Source: Escarpia spicata (taxonomy: Eukaryota; Annelida; Polychaeta; Sabellida; Siboglinidae). From it: a DNA stretch of 64,000 bases. Shown one piece after another: positions 63,210 to 64,000 of this stretch. Numbering within the stretch: the stretch's first letter is position 1; every line of letters starts with the position of its first letter. The stretch spans positions 17,754,088 through 17,818,087 of the forward strand of contig OZ023214.1 in assembly GCA_963995525.1 (NCBI GenBank), written 5' to 3'. The position numbers were made by a program, and so were the translations under genes. The notes beneath the pieces are model-generated. The model did no database searches and was not told the origin of the DNA. It saw nothing but the letters and a program-made list of their open reading frames with translations.

Positions 63210-63665
63210 CAGTGACTGTGCGTGTGACTGTGCGTGTGACTGCGTGTGACTGTGCGTGTGACTGTGCGTGTGACTGCGTGTGACTGTGCGTGTGACTGTG
63301 CGTGTGACTGTGCGTGTGACTGTGCGTGTGCGGTGTACATGTGTGCGAGCATGTGTTTATGGAAGCGTGTGTGAGCATGTACATTTGTGTGTCTGCATGC
63401 ATGTTGTTTTTTGGGTGCATGTGTGCGTGCGTGCGTGCGTGCATGTGTGTGTGTGAGTTTGTTTGTGAGTTTGTGTGTGAGCATGTGCGTTTGTCTGTGT
63501 GTATGCGTACATGTATATATGTATGTAATGTATGAGTGTGTGTGAGCATCTATATTTTGCAAGAGTGCATATGTGTGAACCTTTGTGTGAACATGTATAG
63601 TTTGCAAGCATGCATGTGAGCGTGAGTGTGTGCATCTGTGAGTGTGTCAACGCGCATATTTGTGT
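63210..63665. repeat. 12-bp GTGTGACTGTGC array grading into TG/TGCG repeats
   Basis: 63210-63335 is a run of GTGTGACTGTGC with GTGTGACTGC variants. The rest is irregular TG-, GTGAG- and GCGT-rich text up to the exon 12 acceptor. His/Thr/Ser minus-strand frames of up to 144 codons here are artefacts. Confidence 0.92.
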
Positions 63666-63671
63666 TGCTAG

Positions 63672-63949
63672 AGTCGAGAGACTGGCACCACGGAGGCAAG
63701 GACAACGTGCTGCTCTGCACCGACTGTCGCCACTACTACAAGAAGTATGGCGAGGAGCGCCCTCATGACAAGTCACATGACCTGCCGTCATTCCTCTTCA
63801 AACCCGTCCGCGATGATGACAGCGACAAACTGAGCAAGGACACTCGGGGCAGTCCAGAGGACACAAGTGACCAGTCACTGCCCAAGTCACCCAGTGCAGA
63901 CAGTCTCTGTAGCAGTAGCAGCGGCCGTGACTACCGCGACAGACACACT
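63672..63949 (+). CDS. RERE: Atrophin/RERE exon 12, second half of GATA finger and Ser-rich tail (3' end uncertain)
   Basis: The exon completes codon 410 (Lys) and runs to residue 502. [20 protein letters not shown] supplies zinc ligands Cys425 and Cys428, giving C-x2-C-x18-C-x2-C with exon 11. YYKKYG follows, as in RERE, then [10 protein letters not shown] and a Ser/Asp-rich segment. The acceptor is TTGCTAG; the next AG two bases on would shift the frame. Two ends are possible: a good donor ACACT|GTAAGT after 63949 (phase 0), or read-through, since the frame stays open to 64000. The 63-bp spacing of a duplicated segment across this point is a multiple of three, which favours read-through a little. 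The gene continues past the window. Confidence 0.9.
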
Positions 63950-64000
63950 GTAAGTGGTCGTGACAGTTTGTGTAGCAGTGGCTGTGACTACCATGACAGG
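63899..64000 (+). repeat. 63-bp tandem duplication at the end of exon 12
   Basis: GACAGTCTCTGTAGCAGTAG at 63899 and GACAGTTTGTGTAGCAGTGG at 63962, each followed by GTGACTACC and GACAG, are 63 bp apart, so the frame is kept. Translations are [15 protein letters not shown] and [13 protein letters not shown]. The candidate donor at 63950 lies inside the first unit. Confidence 0.8.

Larger units (their letters stand above)
60796..63671 (+). other. RERE intron 11 (about 2.9 kb)
   Basis: Donor CACCA|GTGAGT, acceptor TTGCTAG. It contains a 34/35-bp minisatellite (60843-61380), the piggyBac-type MITE (62412-62886) and TG-rich repeats (63210-63665). 61390-62410 and 62890-63200 show nothing recognisable. 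Confidence 0.8.

Noticed and set aside
63674..63949. Alternative acceptor two bases downstream for exon 12
   Set aside because: It destroys the second half of the GATA finger; the AG ending at 63671 restores DWHHGG and the CTDC pair.

Overview
This is animal nuclear DNA, most likely from a marine invertebrate. It is AT-rich, has long introns with GT-AG boundaries, and carries (CA)n microsatellites, minisatellites, tRNA-derived SINE-like repeats and broken non-LTR retrotransposons. I see no operons, ribosome binding sites, rRNA or CRISPR array. The species cannot be named from the sequence.

The window holds one recognisable gene, on the + strand. It is an atrophin/RERE-family transcriptional corepressor, and its 5' coding half runs from about 17.37 kb to beyond the right edge. 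I assembled twelve coding exons by hand from splice sites, phase continuity and family resemblance: 17368-17530, 30496-30566, 31233-31335, 36993-37089, 43157-43310, 44131-44264, 46336-46435, 49473-49571, 50533-50613, 58022-58148, 60697-60795 and 63672-63949 (or onward). Joined, they read without a stop for 502 codons, or 519 if the last exon runs to the window edge. The domain order is BAH, ELM2, SANT, then a GATA-type zinc finger (Cys403, 406, 425, 428). The atrophin C-terminal half should lie past 64 kb.

Layout. 1-17.3 kb: gene-free repeat-rich flank, with a 22-bp minisatellite (2.35 kb), a 13/15-bp minisatellite (13.35 kb), a probable minus-strand LTR (12.6-13.13 kb) and an inverted pair of tRNA-like SINEs (14.3-15.85 kb). 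17.5-30.5 kb: intron 1, with LINE fragments. 31.3-37 kb: intron 3, with a CpG-dense island at about 34 kb that looks like an internal promoter. 37-43 kb: intron 4, with a piggyBac-like inverted-repeat element and a dead CR1-like LINE. 44.3-46.3 kb: intron 6, with a nested inverted-repeat element. 46.4-49.5 kb: intron 7, with about 50 copies of a 34-bp minisatellite. 50.6-58 kb: intron 9, with two perfect hairpins and a 33-bp minisatellite that runs into the next acceptor. 58-63.7 kb: introns 10 and 11, with a 34/35-bp minisatellite just after a donor, a clear piggyBac-type MITE and TG-rich repeats up to the last acceptor.

I found no wholly new gene system. The most unusual signals are the minisatellites lying against splice sites in the 3' part of the gene, a 63-bp in-frame duplication spanning the last possible donor, the internal CpG island, and several repeat families that I cannot assign to known ones.
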